DNA of 64,000 nt, from the NCBI GenBank assembly GCA_021018815.1, contig JAITYX010000032.1, forward strand, positions 4,987,501 to 5,051,500, written 5' to 3'. The notes below the pieces were generated by a model, which was given only the letters and a program-made list of their open reading frames with translations, ran no database searches and was not told the origin of the DNA. The DNA is from Talinum fruticosum (taxonomy: Eukaryota; Streptophyta; Magnoliopsida; Caryophyllales; Talinaceae). This document shows, one piece after another, positions 1 to 11,033 of the stretch; position 1 is the first letter of the stretch; each line of letters opens with the position of its first letter. Both the position numbers and the translations under genes were made by a program.

Positions 1-228
1 AAAAATGATACAAATCCGGTATGTCTTGTTCCAATTATATGTCTCAGGGCTTTATATTGACTCCCTCTTTGAAAGCTTGCTATCATTTCATATGGTTCTT
101 CTTATTTAGGATTTGTTCTATTCATTCGTTTTAGATCATATCCCTTTTTCTTTCTACCCCAACCCCCAGGTCTACTTCAGATTTCAAATATATTGTATCT
201 AAGGTTATTGTTTGATTGCTGGAATCAG

Positions 229-1575
229 AGACGAAGCCGGCAATCCACGACGCAGCTGAAGAGTGGTGAGGGTGGAAGTTCTGGCAATCCTGATCAGAGT
301 CAACAATCTAGAGCTAGTGGTCAGCAGGTCCTTCAGTCTCTTGCATCTCTGAATACTGCTGTTAGAACGGGCTTAAACGACTCAGCTCCTAGACAAAGTG
401 GACAAGGATTAAGACTGGGTGCGGCAGGCACGCAGTCTCCGGATGAGCAGGTTGATGTTACAGGTATGATGTCACAACTTCTTCATAGTCCGGCCTTGAA
501 TGGTCTTCTGTCCGGTGTTGCTCAACAAACAGGAGTTGGTTCTCCCGATGCCCTGAGGAACATGTTGCAACAATTCACTCAGAGCCCTGCTATGAGAAAC
601 ACAGTCAACAATCTTGTTCAACAAGTTGATACGGAAGAAATTAGGGATATGTTTGGAGGAACAGGGAATGGACCAGATGGCGGCTTTGACTTATCAAGAA
701 TGATTCAGCAGATGATGCCTGTCGTTTCTCAGGTTCTCGGGGTGGTTCAATGCAGAACGCATTTGCACAAAATGTAGAAAGATTGCCGCAGTTCGATGAT
801 AGAAGCTTAAGTGAGCAGGACAGATCCATCAGTGAAAGTTCTCAGGTTAGTCTTTCGAAATCTAAGTGGTTTTAATGAATATTATTGGGGGTTTATGTTG
901 TGCAAACAATTATATATTTTGTCTATTGTCTAAATAAGTTGCATACCAGTGGGCACCGAACTGAATACTTATTGTTGGCATGATGCGCTACAGTTGATAT
1001 TATGACATTACTGGATGCTCATAGTATGTAATAAAAACATACAAATTCTGTACGGCATTAAATATCAGATGACTGGCTGTGATTCTTCTCTGTTGCTAGC
1101 TGCTCTCTTAATTGTGATTTCCCATATGATGGATGGTGATTTTGCATCCTTTTAAATCCGGATTTTTAAGTTGCTAAAACTATTGTAGGTGTGCATGATG
1201 TCATGCTGTGGTTTTCCTTTTTCCCTTTTGGTCCGCTCAATGAAGGTTGTACAACTTGGCTGTATCTGTAGCTGGGTCTACTTTGCTAAGGGAGGGACGT
1301 AAAACATTATTAAGCTATGATTTTCTATATCTTGACTAGATTCCACTTTGTTTTGCGGCAGAATGACCTTCAGGAGGTGGTTCAAAGGATTGCCCTTGGA
1401 AGTCCATCTCGAGATATATTTCGTGCTGTGGTTCAAAATGCTGCTGAGCGCAGTGAGTCTCCTGAAGGAGAGCTTGTGGATGAGTTGTGTAGTAATGAGG
1501 ATCTTGCCAATGTAAGTAATTGATCTAATTGCTCTGCCAAAAACAAAGAGTATTGGATCTAGTTATAGTTATAGT

Positions 1576-1614
<39 letters not shown>

Positions 1615-1779
1615 ATTTTGGGTCAGAGGATCTAGTTAGTAGTTACTATCGCTTGGTTTCAGCCAAAATGGCGAATTGTCCTCACCCCTGATTACGTTTT
1701 GTAGGAATTTTTGGAACTGCTGTCCCATGATTTACGTCGTCAGCTTGAGGGGAGTTCGGCTTCAGCTGGGAGCTCTTGA
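229..1779 (+). CDS. C-terminal part of BAG6/scythe-like ubiquitin-domain protein (5' end outside window)
   Basis: Three exons are visible: about 229-845, 1362-1511 and 1705-1779 (stop TGA 1777-1779), joined by introns with GT/AG ends in matching phase 0. The protein is rich in Gln, Ser and Gly, with a helical block reading MMSQLLHSPALNGLL followed by LRNMLQQFTQSPAMRN, which resembles the STI1/scythe-type segment of plant BAG6-like proteins that carry an N-terminal ubiquitin-like domain. That domain would lie upstream of the window. The last exons encode a helical tail ending in EGSSASAGSS. Family members are thought to act as chaperone or proteasome-linked quality-control factors; the function here is inferred from the family only. 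The frame breaks at a four-G run (739-742): before it the text ends VVSQVLG, and after it a sensible continuation (GGSMQNAFAQNVERL) lies in another frame, as if one G were missing. The exact 5' border at 229 is a guess from an acceptor AG. Confidence 0.6.
1561..1614. repeat. Compound microsatellite (AGTTAT)n-(TA)n-(GT)n
   Basis: Three AGTTAT-like units run into about eleven TA repeats and then about eight GT repeats, inside the last intron of the BAG6-like gene. It is likely to be length-polymorphic. Confidence 0.85.
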
Positions 1780-2289
1780 GTACAGTGAGATGGACCATCA
1801 CGGGTTTGAAATAGCTTAAAAGTTGGACTCAAACTGGAAAATTTTCGAGACCTTTGTACGAGTATGTGGGTTCAAAAGATTGTATATGTACAATTTTTAG
1901 GTCAGCTTAGACTTGTTGAGCTATATATTTCTATGTTATTTAGGGTTTTAATTAGTCAAATGGCATCAATGTTGGTTGAATGGGGCTGAGCTGATATTTG
2001 TAGCCCCTTGTTTGGAAAAATGTACAATTTTTCAGGCATCACATTGTGGAATGATTTTCAAGCCTGCGACTTGCAGCTTTTTGTACCTAAAATCAGAGGT
2101 ATAAATTGACGCTAATTATAGCCTGTTATTTGGAGAATTGAAGTTTCACATGTGAGATACACCAAGTCTTTCATTCATTTGTAAATTAGGTTGCTCGTGT
2201 GAATTGCTATATTTTCTGCAAGTTGCAAAGACTTGAGGTTGTTAATGAGCTGCTTTTCGACATTAACATGATTTAAACATTAAATAAAG
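1780..2289 (+). other. 3' UTR and flank of the BAG6-like gene
   Basis: No reading frame of interest is present. The stretch is T-rich with several AATAAA-like signals (for example near 2283), consistent with a 3' UTR and polyadenylation region followed by intergenic DNA. Confidence 0.45.
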
Positions 2290-2484
2290 TACTTTGGTCC
2301 TATTTCGATATTCCTAAATATAAAAAGTAAACTTTTTAAGGAGGATAAATATGTGTCCATAGAATGTTAGTTTGATGTAATTAATGTAAAATTATCAGTT
2401 AATTATATTTAATGATCATTTTGGAAGATAATTTGGGACAAAAAAGTTGTCAAACAGGAAAATAAAAATGGGACTGAATGAGTA
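2290..2484. mobile_element. Degenerate Stowaway-like MITE
   Basis: The right end, read in reverse complement, begins TACTCATTCAGTCCCATTT, close to the plant Stowaway/Tc1-mariner consensus (TACTCCCTCCGTCCCATTT). The left end begins TACTTTGGTCC and can be aligned to it with a 3-base gap. There is no coding capacity. The call rests on the termini and the approximately 195 bp size. Confidence 0.45.
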
Positions 2485-2521
2485 ATTTCTCACTAACCCT
2501 AGTCTTTATCAACCAATTTGA

Positions 2522-3000
2522 TACTTCTTTTATTTTACAATATATTTTTTTTCCTTTTAATGTTATATTAATCACTAATTTTCTAATTTTATCTTTCTTA
2601 ATTATTTTTTATTTTTAAAACTTTATCATTTTATAATAATATTCTAACATATATAATTTAATCATTTACTTCCTTTTATTCACATGAAGATGAAAAGGGA
2701 AAAGAGATAAAAAGAAAAAGATAGAAAGTGAGGATACACAAAGGAGGGGGATTATTGTGAGGAAAAAGATTCTGTGGGATTAGGAAACTGGGAAGAGAGA
2801 GATAGAAATGTGAGATTAGAAAACTGGGAGGAGAGAGAAAAAGAAATAGAGAGGTGCACTTTTACTAAAAATGAAAAACAAGAGATAAAAGGGGTATATT
2901 AGATATTTTAGGTATATTAGATATTTTATCATTTAACTAATTTCTTTTTAATTTTTCTCTATTCTCCTAAAACGACGTATATTTTGAAACGGAAGAAGTA
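2522..3000. mobile_element. Stowaway-like MITE, about 480 bp
   Basis: The left end starts TACTTCTTTTATTTTACAA and the reverse complement of the right end starts TACTTCTTCCGTTTCAAAA, an imperfect terminal inverted repeat with TA at both edges. Internal text around 2560-2620 (alternating ATTAAT, CTAATTTTATC, TTAATT blocks) matches the interior of the cleaner element at 17030-17308, so this is an older family member. A purine-rich insert at about 2685-2880 with a duplicated AAACTGGGAGAG-like phrase makes it longer than its relative. Confidence 0.5.
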
Positions 3001-3656
3001 TTCAATTTACCTAAATTGACCAATTTGTCCACCACAATGGGTATCCAAAACAGTTACCTTCCTTTATTTAATCGATCTCTCATCTCATAAAAATAATATA
3101 TATTTTCAGTAATTTTTTTAATTAAATAGAATTATCATATCTCTTTCGTAACGTAAGAATAACAATATGCTGAATTTATCGTGACAATTCAAAATTGTAG
3201 AGTTGAAATAAGTCTAACCCTTTGGTTTTTCGGATAAAAAGTCTAGCTGCTCATTGCTAAACTTGAAAAACATCCCATGCATACTAAATCATCCATAGTA
3301 AAGTTCTACCTATGTATTTCCAAAACTTCAAATACGTCTACTATTTATTTATTAGAGTTCAAATTCATCAAATTTGTATTTTAGGACTGTGTTTCATTTA
3401 GTTGTAAGGTTGTAAGGAAGTGTAAAATAATTATTATAAGGAGTTGTAATTAACTGTAAAAAGTTAAAAATAAATGAAAACATTATTACTAATATTAGTA
3501 ACTTAATACCGGTGTGGTGGTATGCAGTCAAAATTGGGGAAAGTTTTGGTGGGTTCTGTTCCGTTCGGTCGCACCAATTTTCACTATCCTGTATTTCGCC
3601 CGTGTTATAGACTTTGGTCGCTGATTCTGTGTTCTCCTCCCGCCATTGGACAGGGA

Positions 3657-3699
<43 letters not shown>
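3001..3699 (+). promoter_or_regulatory. Upstream region and 5' leader of CTU1 with (AG)n tract
   Basis: This is AT-rich intergenic DNA up to about 3500. The leader then becomes GC-richer and ends in an AG dinucleotide tract (about 3656-3698) touching the CTU1 start codon. Such GA/CT leaders are common in plant genes. No TATA box can be placed with confidence. Confidence 0.4.
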
Positions 3700-3702
<3 letters not shown>

Positions 3703-6700
3703 GAAAACAAAGAAGGGGCCAAGCCGAAGAGTGCAGGGGCTCGCCAATGCTCAATCTGTACACAAAGAAGAGCTGCTCTTAAACGGCCTAAAACCCTCCA
3801 ACAGGTAATTCATTCTTCATTTCTTTGGATATTTCGTCGCCTCAGTCGAATTCATTTCCTTATATGAATTGTAATTCTTGACCTAAGCTATCTCAGAATC
3901 ACAGTTTTGATTTGTCATCCGTAAAGATCTGTACGAGTAAGCTAAAACCCTAATTCCCTTGTTTACGGGTAAAGATTTGCAGGGAATGCTTCTATGCGGT
4001 GTTTGAAGAAGAGGTTCATCGCGTAATAGTGGAAAACCAGCTGTTTAGGCCTGGTGAGCGCGTCGCTATTGGCGCTTCTGGCGGAAAAGGTTATTCCTTT
4101 GGCATCTGGCTGGCTATATCATTGCGTTATTATTATGTTCCCCAGTTATGAGGGCCGCATTCAAGCCCTTTGGTAAAAATCTTGTGAATATCTGGTATGA
4201 TCATTTAGACTCTGTCCTAATTTATAGTTTGAGAGAGTTTTATGTAGGGTAGATGTGTAATTGTGTATGGTACTCAAATTCAGTTGCGGGAGTTCGATGT
4301 CAGTGCATGTTTGGGTTTTGACCCTATTAATTTTCTGAGAGTTTTGCGTATCTTTGGTCTAAAATAGATGCCGTGTGTGGCTGTGTGCATACTTTTGTTA
4401 GAATGTGATCGGCCGGCAAGCGCATGGGTGCTTGTTGCGTATATCTACTGTCTTATCCACAAGGACCAGGTCAATTTAGTAAGTCTTGCAGTCTAAATTT
4501 GTCAAGCAGAATCAATAATTGAGAGACAACTTAACGGAAGTTATCTTAGTCTAAAGCCTATGGAAATTTAACATCTAAAATTTTGTTTCGCCAATGGTAG
4601 TTTACTCAAACAAGTTGCAAATCCTTCACTAAGTCGGTTTGGTTTAAAGAGCATTCAAAGTGAAATGCGTAGAATTAATCAATTGCCTACTTTCATGGTT
4701 TTCAATCAATTATGAACTCATTAAGCAACAAATTATCAGACAAGCGCTCTTGAATGGTGAATCTTTCACTAGAATTCACGCGATTGAGTCCAAGTCTAGT
4801 TTTCCTATGTTGAATTTCACCTTTGAGTACTTCACTCAACATGTTTAAGAACAAGCAAGCAACTGGACAAATATACCCACTTGAAAATCAAAACTCTAGA
4901 AATAGATTAAATATGCAATCAACAAGATTAAGGGTTTAACAACCACATTTCAAGCAAAAATCATCAATAACTATCAAATTGCAAGAACAAAGTAATCTAC
5001 TCAAACATTATCGAAATTAGCATCTAAAATCTAATTACAAACTAAGAAAATAAATCTAATTAAGAGAAGAGAGAACAGAGAAGCGAGAGGAGAAATAAAT
5101 GTTTTTTTTGAGGGGGGTACTTGAATCTTTTGATGCTTGCTCTATCCGCCGTCTCCTTCAAAGCCTTCTCTTCTTCTTCCTCAAACTCTCTTTCTAACTC
5201 TAAGAATTAAAAGAAAACCTAATTTAAGTGCGGCATGGATGGGAGAGGAAACAGGGACGAAACACAACCTTATATAGTCAATATGTATGAGCTCTGTATC
5301 TTGATATATTCTTTATTTAAATGTCTTACACCCTAAGCATGTTAATCCTTGTCTATATCTTTGAATATTGGTACTGATTTCATCTAGATGGGAAACCTCA
5401 TTAATTTCCTGTTATATCTCTTTCCAGATTCCACGGTCCTTGCCTATGTGTTGTCAGAGTTGAATCGTCGGCATAATTATGGCTTAGATCTCTTCCTATT
5501 ATCTATAGATGAAGGCATTACAGGCTACAGGGATGACTCACTTGAGACAGTGAAAAGGAATGAAATTCAGGTATATTGGTGATGTAGCTTTTAATTAGTT
5601 TGCATCAATGTTTATAGTTAATTTTTAAGTTTTCTTGGGAATTGGTGTCATTAGTTGTGAACGTCCCTTTTCTTCTTGTTTATCCAGATGTTCTCATATG
5701 TCTTAATCTTGTCAGCTTATGTTGGTTTATCAATTGATTCAAAATTCCAACATGTGAAATTATCTCTCCTGTTGTGAATGCTAAGCTTTCCCTGAATGAA
5801 CACTATATCTATTTGCAGACAGATCAGACCAATAACCTTAAAGGAGCTTTAATTTCCTTGTAATTAGATCATGTCCCCCTTGTAAACTTCCATGTGTCAT
5901 TTGTTTTCTTCTTATATTCCATGTATGAAACTATTCTGTCTGCATAACTTGCAGAGTTATTTAAACTTTGAGTGACTCACCCTCTCACTTACCCCTCCCC
6001 CTCATCTCTCGCTTTGTTTTCTAAACCAGTAGGTGTACTACAGATAGAAAGGGAATGCATTTGAGTGACACATTTTCCAAGTATTTTTATCGTCCAGTTG
6101 AATGCCTTGAATGGGCATCAATAGTATAAAACAAGCAATGCATTCTCCTGCTTCATTGATATCCCTCTTTGATTCTGTTATAACATCCAAGCAGTGTTTA
6201 CTTGCATGTTGCATTGAGCTGTATGTCGATCTTCTATGGTATCATGCTTTTCTAGCCTGACATTCTTTCTTATCATTTAGCTTTCTTTTCTGATAAGTCA
6301 GTCCTCTCAGGTAGTATTTTCTGTTTTTCTCTGTGTGTGTTATTGGAAACTAGTTTGTAATAAGTTTGTATCATACCTAGCTTATTGCATTCAGTTAACT
6401 GTCGTTCACTTTTCTGTTGAAATTTTCTGTAGTAATGTACTGACTGAATGACTTGGTCACTTTTCATATGCGTAGTATGGGCTGCCCCTGAAAGTTGTTT
6501 CATACAAAGACTTGTATGGATGGACTATGGACGAGATTGTGAAAATGATAGGTTTAAAGAACAACTGCACTTTCTGCGGTGTATTTAGACGTCAGGTATG
6601 CTGGTCACCGGTTTCATCCAAGTCGGTATTTTCTCCCACATGTAGCAGACAAGTTGCCTAATTTGTTTGAGAAACTATCATGCTGTCTTCATTATAGTTG

Positions 6701-8856
6701 TCTAATTGGGTTGTTTTTGTACTAGGCTCTTGATCGAGGTGCTGCAATGTTGGAAGTGGATAAGCTTGTTACAGGACATAATGCAGATGATATTGCTGAA
6801 ACAGTGCTCTTGAACATATTACGGGGTGATATTGCCAGGTATATTTCTTATTGACTGGATATCTTCTTTTGGAATGTTAATATGCCCTTTCTACCCCCCA
6901 AAACAAAAGATAAAGAAAAGGAAAGGATGAATTTAAGAAGGGACACCATATTTTAGTTTATAGCATGCACCAAATGATGTCATTTATGTCTTTACAATAT
7001 TATACCACTGTCATGTCCTATGATCCAACCTTAGGCTGTGTTCCTTCTTTTTTTTTTTCCTTCTTTTTTATTTTGGGGGGGTAAGGCACAAAGCCTTACC
7101 CTTCTTAACGAAAGAGGCAGACTGTTTTCTGTGGAACCTTGATTGAAATGTTTTATATTTATTGTTTCATCTGATAATTATAATTCTAAGCAGCAAAATT
7201 GCCAATATTTGCTCTTTAGCACCAGCAGAAATGGACGAGAAGATCCATACAATTTGGTCGTATCCTATATGATTGTAGGCTAAGTGGCTTCCATTTTTCC
7301 ACCCTATAAGAGTTCTGTGCACATTTTGTCTGTGTTTTCCCCTCACGATTTTCCTTCTTATCAGCTGGGTTGATCTCACATATTTTGTTTTGTAGGTTGA
7401 GTAGATGCACCTCAATAACCACGGGTGAAGATGGACCAATTCCAAGATGCAAGCCATTTAAGTACACTTATGAGAAGGAGATTGTTATATATCCTTTAAA
7501 GGCTTCAGTATTAAGAATCTTTGAATTCATTAATTGATCCTATTCATGCATTTAACTTGCATTGTGATTAATTGATTATAAGTATGATATGCAATACTTG
7601 TTTCAATGAACATTGATTTGCTTTCTGCATGGATCCTTGACTATCAATAGAGCTTACGTATGCATATTTCAAGAGGTTGGATTACTTTTCTACTGAATGT
7701 AAGTATGTGCTGCATCTAATTTGATGCTTGGTAATATTCCTTTGTCCTTGCTATATGTTTGTAGACTAAAATAATGGACAAAAAATTTACAAGTGGTTTC
7801 ATTTGACTAGCATTAGATATTTCCTCTTTTCACCACCTCCCCCAAATCATTGGAACGTAATAGGGAAAGAAGTTTTTGTCTAGTCGTGTCTAGAAAATTT
7901 CTGTAGAAGTCAAAGTTAACTCTTGAATACATTTCCAGTGGCCAGCTGAGTGCTGACTCCACTTTTCGCTTTTTAATAATTATTCCGGGACAATGGACTT
8001 ATGATGTTCGTCTAGCTGTTTGGCCTGCAACTATTTTGTAGCTTGATTGATTTTGTGCAAATTTTTTGGTAGTAATTTCTGTTTGAATATTAATTTCCTT
8101 TCTTGTGTTAATTACAGGCATTTACTCTCCGAATGCATATCGTGGTTTTGCACGGGAGTTTATTAAGGATTTAGAGAGGATCAGGTAGTTGCTCACTTGG
8201 CTGTTTTCCTAATACTTGGAAGATTTGTACATGCACTCATACAATTTATTTTGCAATTCAGACCGAGAGCCATTCTTGACATCATCGAATCAGGAGAGAA
8301 TTTCAGGATTTCAACTTTCACAAAAATGCCTGAGCAAGGAACCTGTGAACGATGTGGTTATATATCAAGCCAGGTGATTCTTTCTGTGTTTGTCCCCATT
8401 CGCCCCCAACCGAAAAATAAAAAAGTAATGAAAAAAGGAAGGGTGAGAAAGAAAGAGGGACTCTTATGCATGCCTTATCTTAGTCTTATTTTTGCCAAGG
8501 ATCTATGTTAGCTTCATAAACATTCCTTCAGAATGTGCATCAAGTATGATATGTTATTTATATATATGCTTGACTGATATCATATGAGTATGTGTTTTAA
8601 CAGCTCAGCTGCTTTTGTCTACCTGCAGTGAGTTTTTTTGGGTAATTATTTAAGAATGCGATTCCATGTTTGTCTTGGTCTGAATGTGCAGAAATGGTGC
8701 AAGGCATGTGTTTTGCTTGAAGGACTAAATCGAGGTCTTCCAAAGTTGGGAATCGGGAGGAGCCGTGGTCTTGATAACGATCTTAAAAAGGAAACACAGC
8801 ATATGAATGGCCGCAAAGATGTCCAGGGAAAACCTTGTGGAACCTTAGACTTTTAG
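3700..8856 (+). CDS. CTU1: Cytoplasmic tRNA 2-thiolation protein 1 (CTU1/NCS6/ROL5)
   Basis: Ten exons: 3700-3804, 3975-4089, 5428-5570, 6476-6595, 6726-6838, 7396-7488, 7658-7698, 8118-8184, 8262-8373, 8692-8856; phases agree throughout and give 357 aa, the usual family length. CTU1 with partner CTU2 adds sulfur to wobble U34 of cytosolic Lys, Glu and Gln tRNAs, receiving it from the URM1 relay. Visible motifs are an N-terminal Cys pair set (C17/C20 and C37/C40), the ATP-binding PP-loop SGGKDST at residues 70-76, a central CTFC at 152-155 and a C-terminal zinc site C294/C297 with C306/C309. [14 protein letters not shown] is the conserved downstream block. The start at 3700 is preferred over the in-frame ATG at 3646, which would translate the AG repeat. 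Intron 6 (7489-7657) is AT-AC. No frame break is seen. Confidence 0.95.
4408..5330. mobile_element. Probable retroelement fragment inside CTU1 intron 2
   Basis: Intron 2 (4090-5427) is unusually long. Its middle begins with a phrase about 'gcaagcgcatgggtgcttg' followed by a TCTTATCCACAAGGA-like block, a combination I associate with non-coding parts of plant LTR retrotransposons, then an A-rich stretch and a CT-rich end. No polymerase or integrase frame is present. The borders are approximate and the class is uncertain. Confidence 0.35.
7489..7657 (+). other. U12-type AT-AC intron of CTU1
   Basis: The intron begins ATATCCTTT at 7489, the U12 donor consensus. It contains TCCTTGAC at about 7633-7640, the U12 branch-site consensus, and ends TTAC at 7657. 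Splicing here gives ...[18 protein letters not shown] in unbroken phase, which is the conserved CTU1 text. No GT-AG pair nearby does so. Confidence 0.9.
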
Positions 8857-10030
8857 TGCTAAAAATTTGCAGTTTGATTCCAGGTAAACATAGTTAACTG
8901 CAAAGGCCTTATATTAGTGATTGGATGTATGGCAACAAGACAAGAATGACATATTAGCAAATTGATATCCAACCCAATGCTATCTTATTTCCAATTTATT
9001 CTCTTCAAGCATCTTCATCGACAACTTGTTTGTCTCAAATTAATATGCAAATGCAACTTAAAGAAGCTCATTGGCTGAAACTTGTGCTATGTGGAATAGG
9101 GGAATGTGGGACCCCATAAATTGGAACTACTGTATATACAAAGTTGGATAACTCAATGGCAAGGAGGTTAGCTTCCTTCCTACTACCAAGGTTGGAAACT
9201 GGCAGCAACTGTTCCCTTCTGGGGACTTGTTCGGCTGGCTAAGGGGCTGGGCCTGGTTTAACACCCCCCCAATGTCTGTTACTATTACTAGTAGACTGGA
9301 CACAAAGCAAATTAATGCCCTAAAGTCCTCTTAGTCATTACCTGTTTTTGTTTTTTTTTTTTTGGTGGGGGGTGGGGGTGGGGGTGGGGGATGCTCTGAT
9401 ACACACTGCTTTGTCCCTGAGTTTCTTGGAGTGCTGTTTCCATTGGAACCAAGTACTGACAATCACAGACAACCTACTACTTTGCAACAAAGGAAGTAAA
9501 GGACAGTTTTGTGAAGCATTTTATTTTAGCCAAACTATTTAACTTAAAACAGGCTCAATTGACTTCAGCTGCCCATAAAACTGACATAAGAGTAGCTGGA
9601 TAGCAAAATGGTTTCCCCTTTGTTGCTGTTTCTGACTAGATGACTTTATATACCGTTGCCTGCACCTTGATGCTAACATATCCTCTGGTTTTCTTCTTAC
9701 CCCACAGGGATGTCAGACATGGTTTTTCTCTTTTCTCACTGGAAGCAGGGACAGACTTTGGAAGCGAAGTAGCTGAATGTCGCAAATTATGTTGATGATC
9801 GCTTCTGGAGCAGATTTCTATTTGTGCGTCCTGCAGATCAACTTTTGTAGATTGTGCACATTGGCCTTCGCCTGCAGCATCCTTCTTCCATTATTCAGAC
9901 ACCGGAGGAAGGACATAGTGAAGGAGTCCCACATTTTTTAAATTTAACAGCTATATTTTGGTTGTTACTGAGTCCCACATTTTTGAAAACTTAACAGCTA
10001 TATTTTGGTTGTACTTGTATCCTTAGAATA
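8857..10030 (+). other. CTU1 3' UTR region, with a possible 3'-UTR intron (8884-9707)
   Basis: Twenty-seven bases after the stop there is a good donor (CAG|GTAAAC at 8884) and at 9707 a good acceptor (pyrimidine tract then CCCACAG). These could define an 824-base intron in the 3' UTR. The interior includes a T-run then G-run tract (9349-9390). No coding frame of note. The intron is a prediction only. Confidence 0.4.
9924..10013. repeat. Two direct 46-bp repeats
   Basis: The phrase from GAGTCCCACATTTTT to CTATATTTTGGTTG occurs at 9924 and again at 9970 with few changes, near the probable end of the CTU1 transcript. Confidence 0.85.
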
Positions 10031-10425
10031 TACTGATGCACAAAAGAACGATTGGATGTAATTTCATAATTTTCCTGATAACATCCATTCACTTCATTGA
10101 GGGGATTTATTTTATCTATCACTAAGTTAAACATACTTTGACTAAGTAATTTGATAACGTTGTAACCAAATAACACATGCAAACAATAAAATTTTCTTCA
10201 CTTTTCTCAATATCACCATTTGTATATGGGAAATATGTCGCCATGTCAATGCATCCCGGTATTTTAAAGATGTTTATTTTGTTACTGCGAACATTGAACC
10301 TTCAAGCTATTAATATCATGTTAGCTTAACATTTTATATATAGATGTTTATATATAGATCACGTTTTTTAATAGTAGCATTCATGTTTGATAAATAATTT
10401 ACAATTTTATCAAATTAACTCCTCC

Positions 10426-10520
10426 AAATAAATCGGATACTGCTGTATAAAAATTACAATAAATAAATCGGACGTTGCTGTATAAGAATTACAATAAATA
10501 AATCGGACGCTGCTGTATAA
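10426..10520. repeat. Tandem repeat, 35 bp x about 2.7
   Basis: Units start at 10426, 10461 and 10496; each has AAATAAATCGGA then TGCTGTATAA and (units 1 and 2) ATTACAAT. The third is cut after TGCTGTATAA. They lie about 165 bp before the next coding region. Confidence 0.9.
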
Positions 10521-10686
10521 TAGTAGCATACCAGAAAAAGGGACTGGATTTTGACACTATTTTTAAGTGAAAAATTAACGAGGTCCGATATTATTCTCAC
10601 AATTAGAATTATTGGCGTTAAAAAAAAACCCCCGGGAGATTTCTAAATTGACCAAACTCTACTAGAGGTAAGAGAAGCTCCCAACA

Positions 10687-10788
10687 ATGACGACCCCTGT
10701 GCCGACGTCGAGCTCCACCACCGCCATGGGAGCCGAGAAGGAGAATGCCCAGCCAACGAAGAGAATAAGCTTTTTAGGAACGCTATGA
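10687..10788 (+). promoter_or_regulatory. Overlapping upstream reading frame (33 codons) before the small membrane protein
   Basis: ATG at 10687 opens a 33-codon frame that ends at TGA 10786-10788, overlapping the next ATG (10785) as ATGA. Its product would be Thr/Ser-rich and end KRISFLGTL. It could be a true upstream ORF. It could also be the real N-terminus of the downstream protein, with one base missing near 10784, because the text before the junction reads like a natural run-in to MKRKHSYIQW. Confidence 0.5.
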
Positions 10789-11033
10789 AGCGGAAGCATA
10801 GCTACATCCAGTGGGTCGCCATGACTGGGATTCTCTTACTCAGCGTCAGGTCTGTGGGCCAGAAGTACCGCATCCACGATCTTCAAGAGGACAACGCAGC
10901 CCTCCGCGACGAGCAGATTTCTCTCTCCAATCGCATTGATAGCATCAAGTCCTCTCTCCGCCGCGAGGCTGCCCTCGACTCCTCCGGCCAATTCGCTGCC
11001 CGCCTTCGCCTCCTCTTCGGCGACGATGAGTGA
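10785..11033 (+). CDS. Small conserved-looking membrane/coiled-coil protein, 82 aa
   Basis: A single-exon frame of 82 aa. Residues about 9-24 (QWVAMTGILLLSVRSV) form one hydrophobic segment after a basic start MKRKHSY, so the protein is probably membrane-anchored. Residues about 30-60 are a heptad-like, charged coiled coil (LQEDNAALRDEQISL). The end is acidic (FGDDE). I recall similar short plant proteins of unknown function with the block HSYIQWVAMTGILLLSVRS, but cannot name a gene. GC content and codon use are clearly higher than in the surrounding DNA, as expected for a real exon. The start is uncertain: translation from 10687 would need a one-base change. Confidence 0.7.
   Translation: MKRKHSYIQWVAMTGILLLSVRSVGQKYRIHDLQEDNAALRDEQISLSNRIDSIKSSLRREAALDSSGQFAARLRLLFGDDE

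Noticed and set aside
3522..3782. Overlapping frames on both strands through the AG tract before CTU1
   Set aside because: They are low-complexity Arg-Glu or Ser-Leu translations of a dinucleotide repeat; the real start is 3700.
4660..4848. 62-codon frame in CTU1 intron 2
   Set aside because: Within the probable retroelement fragment, no similarity to known polyprotein domains.
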